From contig QPFY01000021.1 in NCBI GenBank assembly GCA_003665825.1, positions 1 through 64,000 of the forward strand: a DNA stretch of 64,000 nucleotides, read 5' to 3'. Below the pieces are notes generated by a model. It did no database searches and had not been told where the DNA came from. It saw only the letters and a list, made by a program, of their open reading frames with translations. Below, piece after piece: positions 47,105 to 57,827 of this stretch; the stretch's first letter is position 1, and every line of letters begins with the position of its first letter. The DNA is from Microbotryum silenes-acaulis (lineage: Eukaryota; Basidiomycota; Microbotryomycetes; Microbotryales; Microbotryaceae). A program made the position numbers and the translations under genes.

Positions 47105-48305
47105 TGAGAGAGGCTTTGGATTGGGGCGAGTCGGTCGGCATCAAGATTCAACCCATCCTTCGACGAAAATGCATGACCATCTTTCCTACGATCGCCGATT
47201 TTGCACAACACGTTTCGGGACTGAGAGTCAAATCCTCCGACAAACACAGATGCAGTGGCAGCAGTCGGTCGTTGCCACCGCCAACTTAAGGACCGACCCG
47301 ATTCCAAGGCGACGGAGCTCTCCCGCAAAAACGAGACGCGTTGGAACTCTATTCACCTCTGCCCTCAGAGCCATGTTCTGTTCTCGAGTGCCATCGACTA
47401 CTATATGGCGCGCGACGACACACCCTCGAACATCGTGGACAAATTCGCCCTTCCTGATGACGCACTTGATATCATTAAAGAGCTCCTTGACATTGGCGAA
47501 TACCTCAAGACCCTGACGGTTCAGTTCCAAGATGCAACGCCTCGCACTTGGGATGTCATCGCCGAGTTCGAACGAGTTGAAGGCATGCTTGACAACAAGG
47601 CTCAAACCGCTTCTCCCATGGTGCGCATCGCAGCCAAGTCCGCTTTGATTGTTCTGGGCAACTACTACTCGAAGGTTGGCGACGATTCGATTGCTGCATT
47701 TGGGTCGATGTTCTTTCATCCTCGTCACCATCTGCGATTCTTTCAGCGACCTGGAACTGCTTGGGCCGAAACCGATATCAATGAGAAGCAGAAGAAGCTC
47801 CATGAAATCTACAAGAAGGTGTACCTTCCTCTCTATGAGGACATCCCCGAAGCTGGTCCTCCGTCCCCGATTGATTCCGATGCTTGCTCCGACCACGATT
47901 TGTATGGTGATGAAGGAGGTGACACACAAGGCTCTCACAACTACTACGAGCCAGATGCCTTCCTCCAGTACTGGGCTAGGGGATGCGTCAGACTGAACAA
48001 GAACGACGCCTACAAGGGGTGCCCTATCAAGTATTGGGTGACACAACGTGCGATTCCAGGGCAGAAGGCTCTTGCCGAGATGGCAATTGACTTCATCACA
48101 ATTCCACCAACTGCGTGCGATGCGGAACGCGCTTTCTCCACCGGCCGCCGGACGATCAACTATATGCAGCACAGCACCTCTGCCGAATTTCTGAACGCCA
48201 AGATGTGTCTCGGTAGCTGGGCTAACCCGACCGCTCCTATCTTCGGGGGCACCCCCGAGGGCTTCGCTCGTCATGCCCGACCCATCATCGCAAGTGAGTT
48301 CAAAT

Positions 48306-48618
48306 TGTGAGGATCTATTATAGAACCTTTCTTGTAAATCTTTCCAATGAGGCCGCACATAGCTGCCGGCGCTGCCGCAGAAGCTTGACACAGAGTCCAA
48401 TTGGGATTTAGAGTCGATGCATTGCAATAGCCTGGCAGCAGTGCAAAGGTCTAAGGGGAAGTGTTGAAGGTGTTAGTAGACCTTGCACTGATATCAGGGG
48501 CCGGATAGCTTAGTTGGTCAAAGCTTTTCTAATGAATGAAAGCGACCCAGGTTCGACTCCTGGTCCAGCCGTTCTTCTTCTTTTGTTGATCATTTCGGGA
48601 TCATCGTTGATTCCAACA
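48306..48618. repeat. 313-bp LTR-like insertion carrying a tRNA-like core
   Basis: The insertion lies in the last intron of the copy 2 transposase gene and is absent from copy 1. It starts TGTGAGGATC, ends GATTCCAACA, and is flanked by caaat at 48301-48305 and 48619-48623. A purine-rich patch aaggggaag followed by tgttgaagg (about 48456-48475) resembles a polypurine-tract/LTR junction. A tRNA-like sequence is at 48499-48571. It may be a solo LTR or a very short terminal-repeat element. Confidence 0.88.
48499..48571 (+). tRNA. tRNA-like sequence (probably not a functional tRNA)
   Basis: The acceptor stem GGCCGGA/TCCAGCC pairs 6 of 7, the D stem GCTT/AAGC is perfect, and the T stem CCAGG/CCTGG with loop TTCGACT is perfect. 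Box A (TAGCTTAGTTGG) and box B (GGTTCGACTCC) match Pol III consensus, and TTTT follows at 48582-48585. The anticodon arm TTTTC/GAAAG closes an 8-nt loop TAATGAAT instead of 7, so no isotype can be assigned with confidence. An Ile-like origin is possible. Confidence 0.5.
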
Positions 48619-49366
48619 CAAATGAGAGGAGTCATGCTAGCCCCAGCTACTTGCAGCGACTGAGGACCCAATAATCTTTCTTGCAGGCAAGCTCCGTGCT
48701 CCATCGAAGCGTGTCGTGGCAAAGAAGAGTTCTTCGGCAGTCCACAAAGCGAATAAGCGGCAGCGCCACGACGTCACTGGAGAATCCTCGCGATCGACCT
48801 CGCTCTCGCAAAATTCGCCGATTGAGGAGCTGGAACTCTCAGACACGGACGAAGAATCGTCTTGAGCGCTACCCAAGTATGCAACAGAGGAAATCTTCGT
48901 TTCTCCCATGTACATAATAAACCCTTAACAACATATTTTCTCTCTGTTTCTCTGTTTCTGCCCCTTCATAGATTTTTCAACCGAGTCCTCTAGCTTTCCC
49001 TCATTTGCACTTGCTCTCCGTCGTCTGTCAATAGAATACAAGGCACGGCTGCCATTCTTCCACTTCGTCGAGTTTTTCTGGCGGCAGCTGGAGAGATCTT
49101 GTCATGGCTGCAAAGGCCTTTTGTGTCGAGGACAAGGGAACAAGGGTCCGCCCTGTCATATCTATACACGCACATCTATGCATGCCTCCACACATCTAGT
49201 CATCATCTATCAAGTGGCGTTTATCTACGTAGATATCCACTAGATATCTATCTTTCATCTATCTGTTCTGCTGTAGATGACAGATCTATAGATAGCCCGA
49301 AAAAAGGCAAAATTATAGATAGATAAAAGATATCTACGCGCATATCTGATCTAATGCGAAGCCCTG

Positions 49367-49374
49367 CGCATCTG
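49367..49374 (+). repeat. 8-bp target site duplication of hAT copy 2, right
   Basis: cgcatctg is identical to 45510-45517. Confidence 0.95.
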
Positions 49375-50043
49375 GTGGCCGCTCACCGTGAGCAGGTGAG
49401 GTATGAGACTCTTGGCAACGTCGTAGCGTTCCTAGCTCCCACAGTGCTGGATCATGCCAAGGAAGGCAGATGCCCACGCTCTCAAGTGAGCTTTCAAGTC
49501 GGGCCAATCCGCCGAATCCGGCTTGAAACGCTCGAGGTCCTTGCCGACAGGGGGCACAAACTAGCGGGCCCGGATCGACTCGGATTTGACTTCCGACCGA
49601 GCTGGGAGTTTCGGACGCTTTCAGGTCGCCAATCCCTCGGAAATTACAGCACGAGCGAGTTCAGTAACCATGACATCACCCGAATTGCTGCATCGTCTCG
49701 TGACTTGTGTGTTCAGCGTGTAGGATCATTTTCCCAAGCGGTTTGATCGATTCCGGAACAAGTCGCGCGCAACCGTCCGTCGGGCTCGGTTGGTTTCGGA
49801 AGCAAGCTCGCGCCTCGGTGCTGGCTTGAGCGCGCCCGAGCCGCGTGCTCTTCGGGTCTTGATCGATCTCTTTTCCTCTCTCGTTCTCCTGCGCTTTCGT
49901 GCAACACACCTACACCTACACCTTCACGACACATCTTTGGCCACATGTGCATTCCCACTCTAACCACAGGCTTGATACTCGCTCGCTCCTTCCTACCTCG
50001 AGGGCCGATCACGGCGTCGTGTCACGTCGACTTGACTCGTCGC
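49375..50043 (+). promoter_or_regulatory. Alternative oxidase upstream region
   Basis: About 570-670 bp lie between the hAT right end and the candidate AOX start codons. The last 150 bp are pyrimidine-rich with CACACCTACACCTACACC (49903-49920), like fungal leaders. No other gene is seen. The hAT insertion sits upstream of this promoter. Confidence 0.5.
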
Positions 50044-51925
50044 ATGTGGAGCACCGCTAGGCTAGCAGCGACGCCCGCCGGAACGACTTCCCGCGGTATC
50101 ACCCCCACCTCTACGCGCACTATCACGACTTCTCCGCCAGCCCAATCAAATCAGTCTCAAGACTCGGAGGCGTCGTTTCAGCCTCATCCCGCAGGTACGT
50201 TCATCGCTGCTCGAGCTGGCGTGGTGGTGGCGGCATGTGGGGGTCGTACCTCGGTGCTCTGCCACACGGGCCCGTGCACGTCCATAGCGCAGGACCAAAG
50301 GGAACGCGCAGACTAGCATCATTTCAACTGATACTTCCGATGTCTTGTGGGAATGCAGACGTCAAGTCGATCGCTCCGACGGGAGAGAAACAAGGATGGA
50401 CCAGTTCGCGACCTTATGAAGGTCAGTTCCGCCCTGCTATTAGCGATGTACCGATCACCCCGGGGACACTGACCCTTACATGCAACGTTTTTCAGACTGG
50501 GTCGCGACCCATCCCGTCTATTCACCCGAGGAAGTCAACGCCGTAAAGGTCGTGCACCATCCTCGCATCACCACCGGCGACAAGCTCGCGGCAGGTCTTG
50601 TCTGGTTCGCAAGAAGGATGTTTGATGTCGTCACGGGGTACAAGGTGAGTACAGTCTGGATCAGCGAGGAGAGAGAGAGAGCGCGCGATGTAGACTGAAG
50701 AATGTTTCCTTTTACCATTCTCACCCCAGCACGCCTCACCGGAAGCGGCGCGAAAAGCTTTGGCCAAAGCGGGCAAGGAGAATGCTTCTGTGCAAGATCT
50801 CATCAAGGAAGGCTACAGTGAGCATAATAAGCACAAAATGGATCCAGTCAAACAACAGCTACTGACTACTCGTCCCATACCGATGTAGTCATGTCCGTCG
50901 ACCAATGGATGGCCCGCATCCTCTTCCTCGAATCGATCGCCGGTGTACCTGGGATGGTCGCGGGGACGTTGCGGCATCTCAGGAGTCTACGATTGATGAA
51001 GAGGGATGGAGGATGGATTAATACGCTACTGCAAGAGGCTGAAAATGAGTGAGTGGCCACTTGAGTCTGCGCAGTCGAGTTCCTCACTTCAATACGCTAA
51101 CTATTGACACCTTCCAATTCTCAACACAGGCGCATGCATCTGATGGTGAGTGGACTCGATTCGCAGAGACTCGTTATCATCCTATCGAACCTGAAGTATG
51201 TACATGGCTATCCCAACCTGCAGACTTTCATGAAGATCAAAAATCCCGGGCTCTTCTTCAGAGCTTGCATCATCGGCGCTCAGGGAGTTTTCTACAATGC
51301 CTTCTTCCTGGTGCGTCAATTCATCTTTCAGTTCTACAAATTCGCCAGCTTGAACTGAGGCCGCCGCACTCATCTTCCCGTCTAGGCGTACATCATCTCC
51401 CCACGCTCGGCGCACCGCTTCGTCGGCTGCCTCGAGGAACAAGCGTGCCTGACCTATACGCAAATCATTGACGAGATCGAACGCGGCCACATTCCCGAAT
51501 GGGACGCTAAACGTAACCCTGAGACGGCGACCAAGGTTCCAGGCATTGCTTTGGACTATTGGAGGTTACCGAGTGAGGAGACGACGATGCTCGATTTGAT
51601 CAAGCAGGTTCGCGCGGATGAGGCCGGACATAGGTGAGCTCACCTATTCTTTTCTTTTGGCAACTAAACCCTGCCAAAAAACTTTTTGAGTTACTCTTCT
51701 GACCCCCGCCCCCTGTTCACTTAAAACCTCGCCTGATTTAGGTTCACTAATCATACTCTAGCGAACCTTGATTACACAAGCGACCACAACCCGCTCGGCT
51801 TCCGCCATGCGAGCGCCAAAATGCAAGGCGAGGTTCCCGGTCTCAGCCGCGAGGAATCGATACGCTGGTCCGAGAGCGTCGAGAAGGAGATGAGGCAGGA
51901 GATTGACGCACAGGCAAAAAACTGA
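50044..51925 (+). CDS. AOX1: Mitochondrial alternative oxidase
   Basis: An inner-membrane di-iron ubiquinol oxidase that passes electrons to oxygen without pumping protons. Nine exons close in frame (50044-50194, 50359-50421, 50496-50644, 50730-50817, 50889-51048, 51130-51145, 51224-51310, 51386-51633, 51742-51925; 1146 nt, 381 residues). Iron-ligand motifs are present: [35 protein letters not shown] and RADEAGHR. The start at 50044 gives an Arg/Ser/Thr-rich N-terminus ([18 protein letters not shown]) suited to mitochondrial import. The ATG at 49945 is in frame and would add 33 residues. The NERMHLM box is split by introns around a 16-nt exon. The family is usually induced when the cytochrome path is blocked; no specific control site is visible here. 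Confidence 0.95.
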
Positions 51926-52264
51926 GTGGAATAGATGAGGTCGGGGAGGATAGACAAGGAAAACAAGGGAGACATGGGGCCGATCTCAAAGTTACGAGGA
52001 AGGAGATTCGACTCGCAGAAAGAACGGTCGGCTTGGTAGCTGCGTTCGTTTTCTGGTTGGTCGAGATTGTCGTTTTGAGAGGTGCGCGGCCTCCCTATAA
52101 ATGTGGTTCCGTTTGGTCTTCAGTATTGCTCCTTTTGGTATCTTCTGACATGTTGTGTTGCATTTTTATATCTCAATCACCCCTCACTTCCGAACTCGTC
52201 AAACGCGCGATTGATGTGCCCGACAAAATGAGTCAACAAAAGTAAACCCTTGAGTGGAAACATT
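51926..52264. other. AOX 3' flank
   Basis: No gene is seen. The stretch is a purine-rich 3' region and probable transcription end, running into an interspersed repeat. Confidence 0.5.
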
Positions 52265-52600
52265 TACTCGACCCTACCACAACTCCCGCCAGACAGAGAG
52301 ATCGTCCCGACCGAGGAGACGTGCCGAACAAAGAAACAGCTGAGGGGCACCTGGACCGAGTTGTGAAGACAGACAAAGGGACTCGGAGGCGCCGAGAGTA
52401 GAGAAAACGCGATGGCCAAAGCGAAAATTCCTTCTTTCCTTCCCAGCACACCTTCGAGCTTTATCATTCCCTCACCTCCTCAGTTTCTACGCCCATCCTT
52501 CCCTGTGCACTGTCCGGCACCGTTTCCACCGAGCGGCTCGAGTGGCGCAATATTCACGCAGTGCGGACCACATGAAGCTTCTCAAGGCCCCAGTTGTCAC
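52265..52600 (+). repeat. Interspersed repeat R, copy 1
   Basis: The sequence from acaactcccgcc...cagacagagag to cggaccacatgaagctt recurs at 57838-58072 (+) and, inverted, at about 58480-58660. Shared landmarks are gtgccgaacaaagaa, ccttctttccttcccagc and gagcggctcgagtggcgcaatattca. It contains short ORFs but no recognisable domain, and looks like a short non-autonomous element. Confidence 0.75.
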
Positions 52601-53331
52601 AAACGGAAGTTCGCCACTCCGCGTTCGGCCTCTGAGCTAGTGCGCTCAGGTGCGCTTTGGCGCGGGGACTCGGGGAGGCTGATGACGCCCAAGCTGTGCT
52701 TTGAGTGCGCCGACTCCGAGTCGGCGGGTTAGCCACCGGGCTCGTGGCCACTGGCCATTGAGAATTAATGATCGGCGCTTAGCCTGTTGAATTGCATTCT
52801 GCCTATCCTTCGAACACTCCAACCCGGACCGCCGTTTGACGGACTTGCCCGCCTTTTCGCCTCGGCGCTTTTCTCGCCTCGGGCGCCTTTTGTCCTCGCT
52901 GCCAAGACGCCCCCTTGTCTTACTCGCGCCAGCCTGTTTCAACTCACGCTCGCGCGCCGCCGCCTCCACATCGGAACTTAGTCGATCTACCTCTCCCGTC
53001 TTGCCGAGCCGTTGCCTCCGCCTAGCTACCGCCAGCTTGCCGCCACCGTCCTCATGTCTCATCGGCCATCCAGCGTATCGCCCATGCATGACGCCCGTCG
53101 TTCGCAACCTGGATCTTGTCGCTACGGATTGCCCAGCTCACCAACACTCGACCAAGGTAGATAAGTTTCCCTTCGTGTACGTCGTCCAACACGACACCCC
53201 TCAAGAGCCTCGATGGTCCGCTTGGAGTTCGGTCTTGAAGCTTCGCATTGTGTTAGCCCAGTTTCTTAGCGCGGCCCCTTGCTAGAACCTCACCCGACTC
53301 GCGCGCCCCTGTGCCTTTCTTCCTCTTCTCT
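52601..53331. other. No gene recognised
   Basis: Overlapping ORFs (for example 52646-53107 minus and 52836-53285 plus) mirror each other and have biased Arg/Ser composition. I consider them chance ORFs. Confidence 0.4.
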
Positions 53332-53444
53332 ACCGCTTCCCAACATTAGCCAGACAGCTAATCTTCGGTAGAGAACAGGTTAGCTGCAATCACACCCACC
53401 GCTTCCCAACATTAGCCAGACAGCTGATTTTCGGTAGAGAACAG
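53332..53444 (+). repeat. 47-bp direct repeat pair
   Basis: A unit beginning ACCGCTTCCCAACATTAGCC occurs at 53332-53378 and 53398-53444 with two base differences. Confidence 0.85.
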
Positions 53445-54598
53445 ATCGTCCAGCCGCGCCGCGTCCGTCTCGTCAGACCGCGCCTGTGCCGCCTCACGAC
53501 TTCTCCCCCCCGGCCCGTCCGTCGCACACTGTAGCCACGTCAACGCTCCACCAGTAGCCCAAGCGGTCGCTACTCCCAAGTCCGAAACCTCTTCGGCATC
53601 CACTCAACATAGCCGAGGTCCTCCTATCCGGGGAAGGATTGTTTTAACCGATCGGCGCTGAAATTGGGCTCCCCTATTGCGCTCTTTCTCCTATGGCACT
53701 TGAATAGCCACGCGCGTGCGGGATATTTCGGCCATTTCGTCCAATAAAATCTCAGAAACGCACCATTTTCGAGGCTGGACCCCCACCCCCCCCCATTTTT
53801 CGAAACGAAACATTCAGCTCTAACGAGCTTCAGGGATTACACCTCGTAGGAGTGCACACCGGAGCGACAACGAGAAAGATCACAGGACCAAAGTATGTAG
53901 GATTGACACTGGACACTCTACGTTAGTCGCTGCTATGACAATGCCTTCTGATACACCTGGGCTCACCTGGACACCACAAGTTAGTCGCTGAGGAGAGACT
54001 ATAAGAGTGCCCAGGCGCGCGTCTCCTCTCCTAAGGGTCAGGCGCACGGGCCTTACAGATATGTGTCTTTAATCAGGGGCGACGCGGGGAGTGTCTGGCT
54101 TTTGTAGTCCTTGCCGGCGCAGGGGAGCACGCGGCTGGATACGACAGACAGTCAGAGAGGAGTCTCATGGATGTCGAGCAGTACGAATGAAAATCGTAAA
54201 GGACACTGTAAGGGGATGCCTTACAGGAACAGCCCCGCAAGTAGCCATGAGTAGCTAGAACTATCGAATTTACTTTTAGCCTAGCGGTCAAGAACGACAG
54301 ATTGTATTATATGCACATCAGAGGCGCATACCTTACAGACACCGAGTGTATACCGTTCTGGGCGATGTTTTCCCAATAGAGGCTGTGTGAATGAAGGGGG
54401 TTCGGTCATTGAAAGGAGTGCAGCACCGCTTTCGATAGGTACCTAGCCGTTATGCGTCGATGCGATGCACTTCGGGGTAGCGGCCCGGGGTCGGCAAATC
54501 ATTGACAAATCAGGCCGAACTAGACCGAACTGCGCCAACGCAAGCGATCGCTCTCTCGTCTGCTTCATACCTAACTCTCCTTCGATCCACCATCACCG
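53445..54598. other. Repeat-derived stretch; no gene
   Basis: A 9-C run (53787 region) and scattered short repeats are present. The block 54207-54302 (aaggggatgcctta...tagccatgagtagctagaactatcga...gcggtcaagaacgacag) recurs in diverged form at 55236-55334. No coding sequence is recognised. Confidence 0.45.
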
Positions 54599-55205
54599 AT
54601 GCTCTTCTACATGCCTTCCCTCGGCTGTGCCGTCGTCGTGGGTTTGGGATTGCTATACTCGTTAGCCAACGCCCAGACTTTTGACGATTCGTGTAAGGAC
54701 TATGCGGATCAAGCTGTGAGTCCATATGCTTCGAACCTAGTCCTCGAACCATCTGCGATGCCTTGCTCGCCGGAATATAGCTGACTGACCCCCTGGCTCA
54801 TCGAGGGTCGCAGACTCTGATCACGATCGCTCATCGAGGGTCGCCGCCTCGGATCGAGCTCACACAGAGTTGCTTTGCCCTGTTAGGGCCGAGCATAGAG
54901 CCAGATTACAGGGACGACCGGAATTACATGAAATCCTGCATGTGTGGCAACTCCCACTGGTTCGGGTACTACTCATACTGTCTGAACAACTGTATGTTCG
55001 CGCCGAACGTTCGGCGGCCTCACCTCGGCCTAAGACCTCATCAGCTGACCCTAGTCTCGCGCCAGAAACCATCGCCGTGTGCTGACTACGTGCCACCCTC
55101 TCCTGCGTCTCAGACGCTAAAAAAAATCATCCGAAGTGGATCGAAGACGATGAAGCAAGACGATGCAGTGACTGCAACAAGAGAATCAGTGAGTCAGCAG
55201 CATAA
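54599..55205 (+). pseudogene. Truncated secreted Cys-rich protein gene
   Basis: The ATG at 54599 opens a clear signal peptide (MPSLGCAVVVGLGLLYSLANA). Three exons fit in frame (54599-54715, 54868-54991, 55114 onward): mature text QTFDDSCKDYADQA, then YRDDRNYMKSCMCGNSHWFG and YYSYCLNN, then EARRCSDCNKRIS. A further donor GTGAGT at 55189 suggests more exons once existed. Instead a repeat begins within about 20 bp and a stop follows at 55203-55205. The Cys pattern resembles extracellular N-termini of some fungal membrane reductases, but I cannot assign a family. The gene is probably broken by the repeat. Confidence 0.5.
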
Positions 55206-56101
55206 TACAATCGTACACCACTGGCGAGCTGGTGCAAGGGGATGCCTTAGAGCGCTCTATGTAGCCACTGGAGTGGCTTGAACTATCGAGTTCTAGTTAC
55301 GTCTTGCTTTTGAGCTTGGCGGTCGAGAACGACAGATGGGGTTGTGCTGACTAGTCGTTTCCTAACCATTGAGTCCCTGCCACGAACTGCACGGGCTCCA
55401 CTTGATCGGCATAAAGACGAAGATCGCATCGACACCGTCGTCCCACGACTCGTCATTACATTTATCCATCAAGCATCTCATGATCGGAATCCGTCTTTCG
55501 TCTTCGGTTGCAGCGGTCTTTTTCTTTGTGCATCTCCCCTCAATCTCGCCATCATAAGTTCCCTTCGCCAAGGCCCTTTGTCAGGGTCACTCCGTCAAGT
55601 TCCTTCGTTGCCTCGGTCGCAAGCGCGCGAAGTCTCCTCGTCGTTTGGTCTTGGTCTCTTTCTTTGTTACATGTTCACCTTGATCAGAGTACACATCTAG
55701 CAAGCGCAATTTCCACACCTAGCACGTGCAATTTACGTACGTGCCCATTTCCAGCCCGTTCATTTTCGTTCTTTTCCCATTACTCTTGTCTCCACATTTC
55801 GAGAACCGCCCTTGGGTTCGTGTTGAGAGTTACGAAGCCCCTGTCGTCAGAGTCTGCGAGCCCGGGCCGGCGTCGAGTTCAACTTGTCCGACGAGGCGAA
55901 GATATACCTCACCGCGCGACATGAGACAGTATGAGCGTTATTCGAGAGATTACCGATACGAGTTACGGAATGCGGTACCTGTGTGCATGCAATTGGAAGA
56001 GTCGTCGTAGAAGCCCCACACTGCAGTCGGCCGCGCTCGTGCGCGATCCCGCGATGTCGACGCAGTGGCCGGCCCTTCGCGGCCGGGCCCGTAACCATGT
56101 C
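55206..56101. other. Repeat remnant and gene-free stretch
   Basis: 55206-55340 matches 54207-54302 in part. The rest has only short ORFs in pyrimidine-rich DNA, with no recognisable gene. Confidence 0.4.
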
Positions 56102-56226
56102 GGGGGGGGGGGGAGAAAAAAAAAAAAAAAAAAAAAAAAAAGGGAGAGGGAAAGGAAAAAAAGGGGAAAAGGAGAAGAGGGAGGGGAAGAGAAAGAAGGA
56201 GAAGAAGAAGAAGAGGGAGGGGGAGG
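56102..56226 (+). repeat. 125-nt uninterrupted homopurine tract
   Basis: A run of G, then about 28 A, then mixed G/A continues with no pyrimidine until 56227, and purine-rich sequence goes on to 56249. The mirror-like GGGAGA/AGAGGG content could allow triplex DNA. Confidence 0.85.
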
Positions 56227-56350
56227 TGAAAAAGGAGGAAGAGAGGAAGTGGTACGGAACAAGTCATTTTGACAACATACATCATATTACAGGTATTATG
56301 AAGCTACAAAGTTGTGACACTTCTTTTGATGCCGAGCTCGGCCATTCATC

Positions 56351-57401
56351 TCAGCCCTTTGTCAGTCCTCTACAGAACCTTCGTGATTGTGGGTCGTTCG
56401 GATCCATCTCGTCTGTCAGCCCGAAAGGCTTCCCGCAGTCCAAGCACGCCCCTTCACACCCAGTCACCGATCCATCATCGCTTAGTTTTGACCCCTTTAG
56501 TCGACAAGTAGTTTGACCACAGAATCGACAGTGCCTTGCCCCTTTTGTGGTACCCGCGCGCGTCAAAGCGCTGCTCGTGCCCAAGTCCGCGCTCGAACCA
56601 GTGTCGCTCGAGGCAGTTGCAACAAAGGGGCGGATGGATGACATTGGCGGATCTGAGGCATCGACTTCTACCTCCGTAAGCCTCTCCAAGACTGGCGGTT
56701 TGTGACCGAGTAATGGCTTAGCCGCTAGCATGCTAACATCACGACCGCGGGAGGGGTCGGTAAGCAAAGCTTGAATCACTCTGACGTCGTTGCCACCCAT
56801 GTTCATTGTGGCTTGAGCATTTGCCAGCGACGACCATCTCGATGCCCATGTATTAATGTGCCCTGGCATCTGTATGAGAATTGCGCTTTAGCTCAACATC
56901 ACCATTCAGTGTGACACAGACGCGACATACTTTGTTGAAGATGTCTACTCCGTTGGCATACTTTTTCCAAAGCTCGGTAATCTCCAATATCCGAAGATTT
57001 TGAGGAGCTCCCAGTCGTACCTTGCTTGAAAGATATCTGTATAGCGCTAGTTCGCTGGGTGTATGGACATGTAATACAGCGAATCGAGTACCCTGACGTT
57101 CCGCGAGCCAGTCGTGGCGAAGCTTGCGATCGGTTGGCAGCCGGCTTTGCATGTGCTGTATCGCCGACGTATTGTTTTGCAGCAAGTTCCGTGGCGACCA
57201 CTTGACGGGCTCCAAACGCAGAGTCCCGCGCTCGACGTGATAGGGCTCGATCAAAAAGCGCATTTGCGCTGTTGGCGACTGAACAGGTACGATGCCGAAT
57301 GTTTCGGTGGATGGGGTGTAGAGCAGCGGGTTGACTATATCTAACACAGTGGTTGAGTGCCGTGGGAGAGACTGGAGACTGGAGACTGGAGACGAGGTCA
57401 A
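56351..57401 (-). CDS. Unidentified two-exon protein with Cys-rich end
   Basis: Exons 57401-56931 and 56869-56351 join in frame through a 61-nt intron (GTATGT...CATACAG) to give 329 residues. The first exon ends LRILEITELWKKYANGVDIF, and the second starts MPGHINTWASRWSSLANAQA. The C-terminal part has a zinc-ribbon-like set of cysteines (CRFCGQTTCRLKG, then GCEGACLDCGKPFGL). No family is recognised; repeat-rich surroundings suggest transposon origin. The start codon is the first Met of the frame and could be wrong. Confidence 0.5.
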
Positions 57402-57827
57402 ACGAGACTTGAATCACGTAGAAAGTGAGAGCCGGGAAAGATTATGTATTGGATCCTGGAAGTGGTCTGGCTAAGAACAAGAAGCAAACTCCCCTCAAAC
57501 GTTCCGACCATTCAAACGGCTGCGCTCCTTCCATTCCCCTTCACCCCTTATTTGCCCATCCGGCCCCGTCTTCCATTCAAATCCTGCCACACAATTCGTC
57601 GCTGACAGTCAATCCTTGGTCATCAAAGTACTGAGTTTACCCGGGAGCGCTTTATCGATGAGAAATCTGCCGAAACCGTTGTTTGATCCTGTCGGAACCG
57701 GTGGTGACCTTGACAATTTAAAACGACTCCGGAACTCGGCCCCGCTACAACCAAAACGACTCCTGAACCCGGCCCGCTACAGCCGCTGCTCTCTTGAAAA
57801 TCTGAAATGTCAATTCCGATGGGATCT
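57402..57827. other. Upstream region of the unidentified gene; no gene
   Basis: A short tandem GGAGACT repeat lies at 57369-57395 near the ATG. A repeated aaacgactcc.gaac.cggcccgctaca unit occurs twice (57721-57751 and 57753-57781). No coding sequence is supported. Confidence 0.45.

Larger units (their letters stand above)
46055..48865 (+). pseudogene. hAT transposase, copy 2, deleted and interrupted
   Basis: Exon 1 matches copy 1 (starts at the ATG at 46055). The 480-bp deletion at 46537/46538 removes the VIDGWTAPN and VMDNASN motifs, that is, the catalytic core. A solo LTR then splits the following part at 46833. Downstream, small indels near 47253 and 47285 shift the frame before a long intact stretch to ASEFK. 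The C-terminal exon with NLS-like KRVVAKK and a stop near 48863-48865 is kept. No active transposase can come from it. Confidence 0.92.
45518..49366 (+). mobile_element. hAT DNA transposon, copy 2, with perfect 8-bp target duplication
   Basis: The ends match copy 1 (CAGGGCTTCGCATTAGATCA and its inverse), and exact 8-bp duplications cgcatctg flank it, the hallmark of hAT. Relative to copy 1 it has lost 480 bp (the equivalent of 2578-3057) and gained two LTR-type insertions at 46833-47104 and 48306-48618. It is non-autonomous but could be moved by a functional relative. Confidence 0.97.

Noticed and set aside
52836..53285. 149-codon plus-strand ORF and its opposite-strand partner at 52646-53107
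   Set aside because: Overlapping opposite ORFs in GC-rich DNA with Arg/Ser bias and no recognisable sequence.
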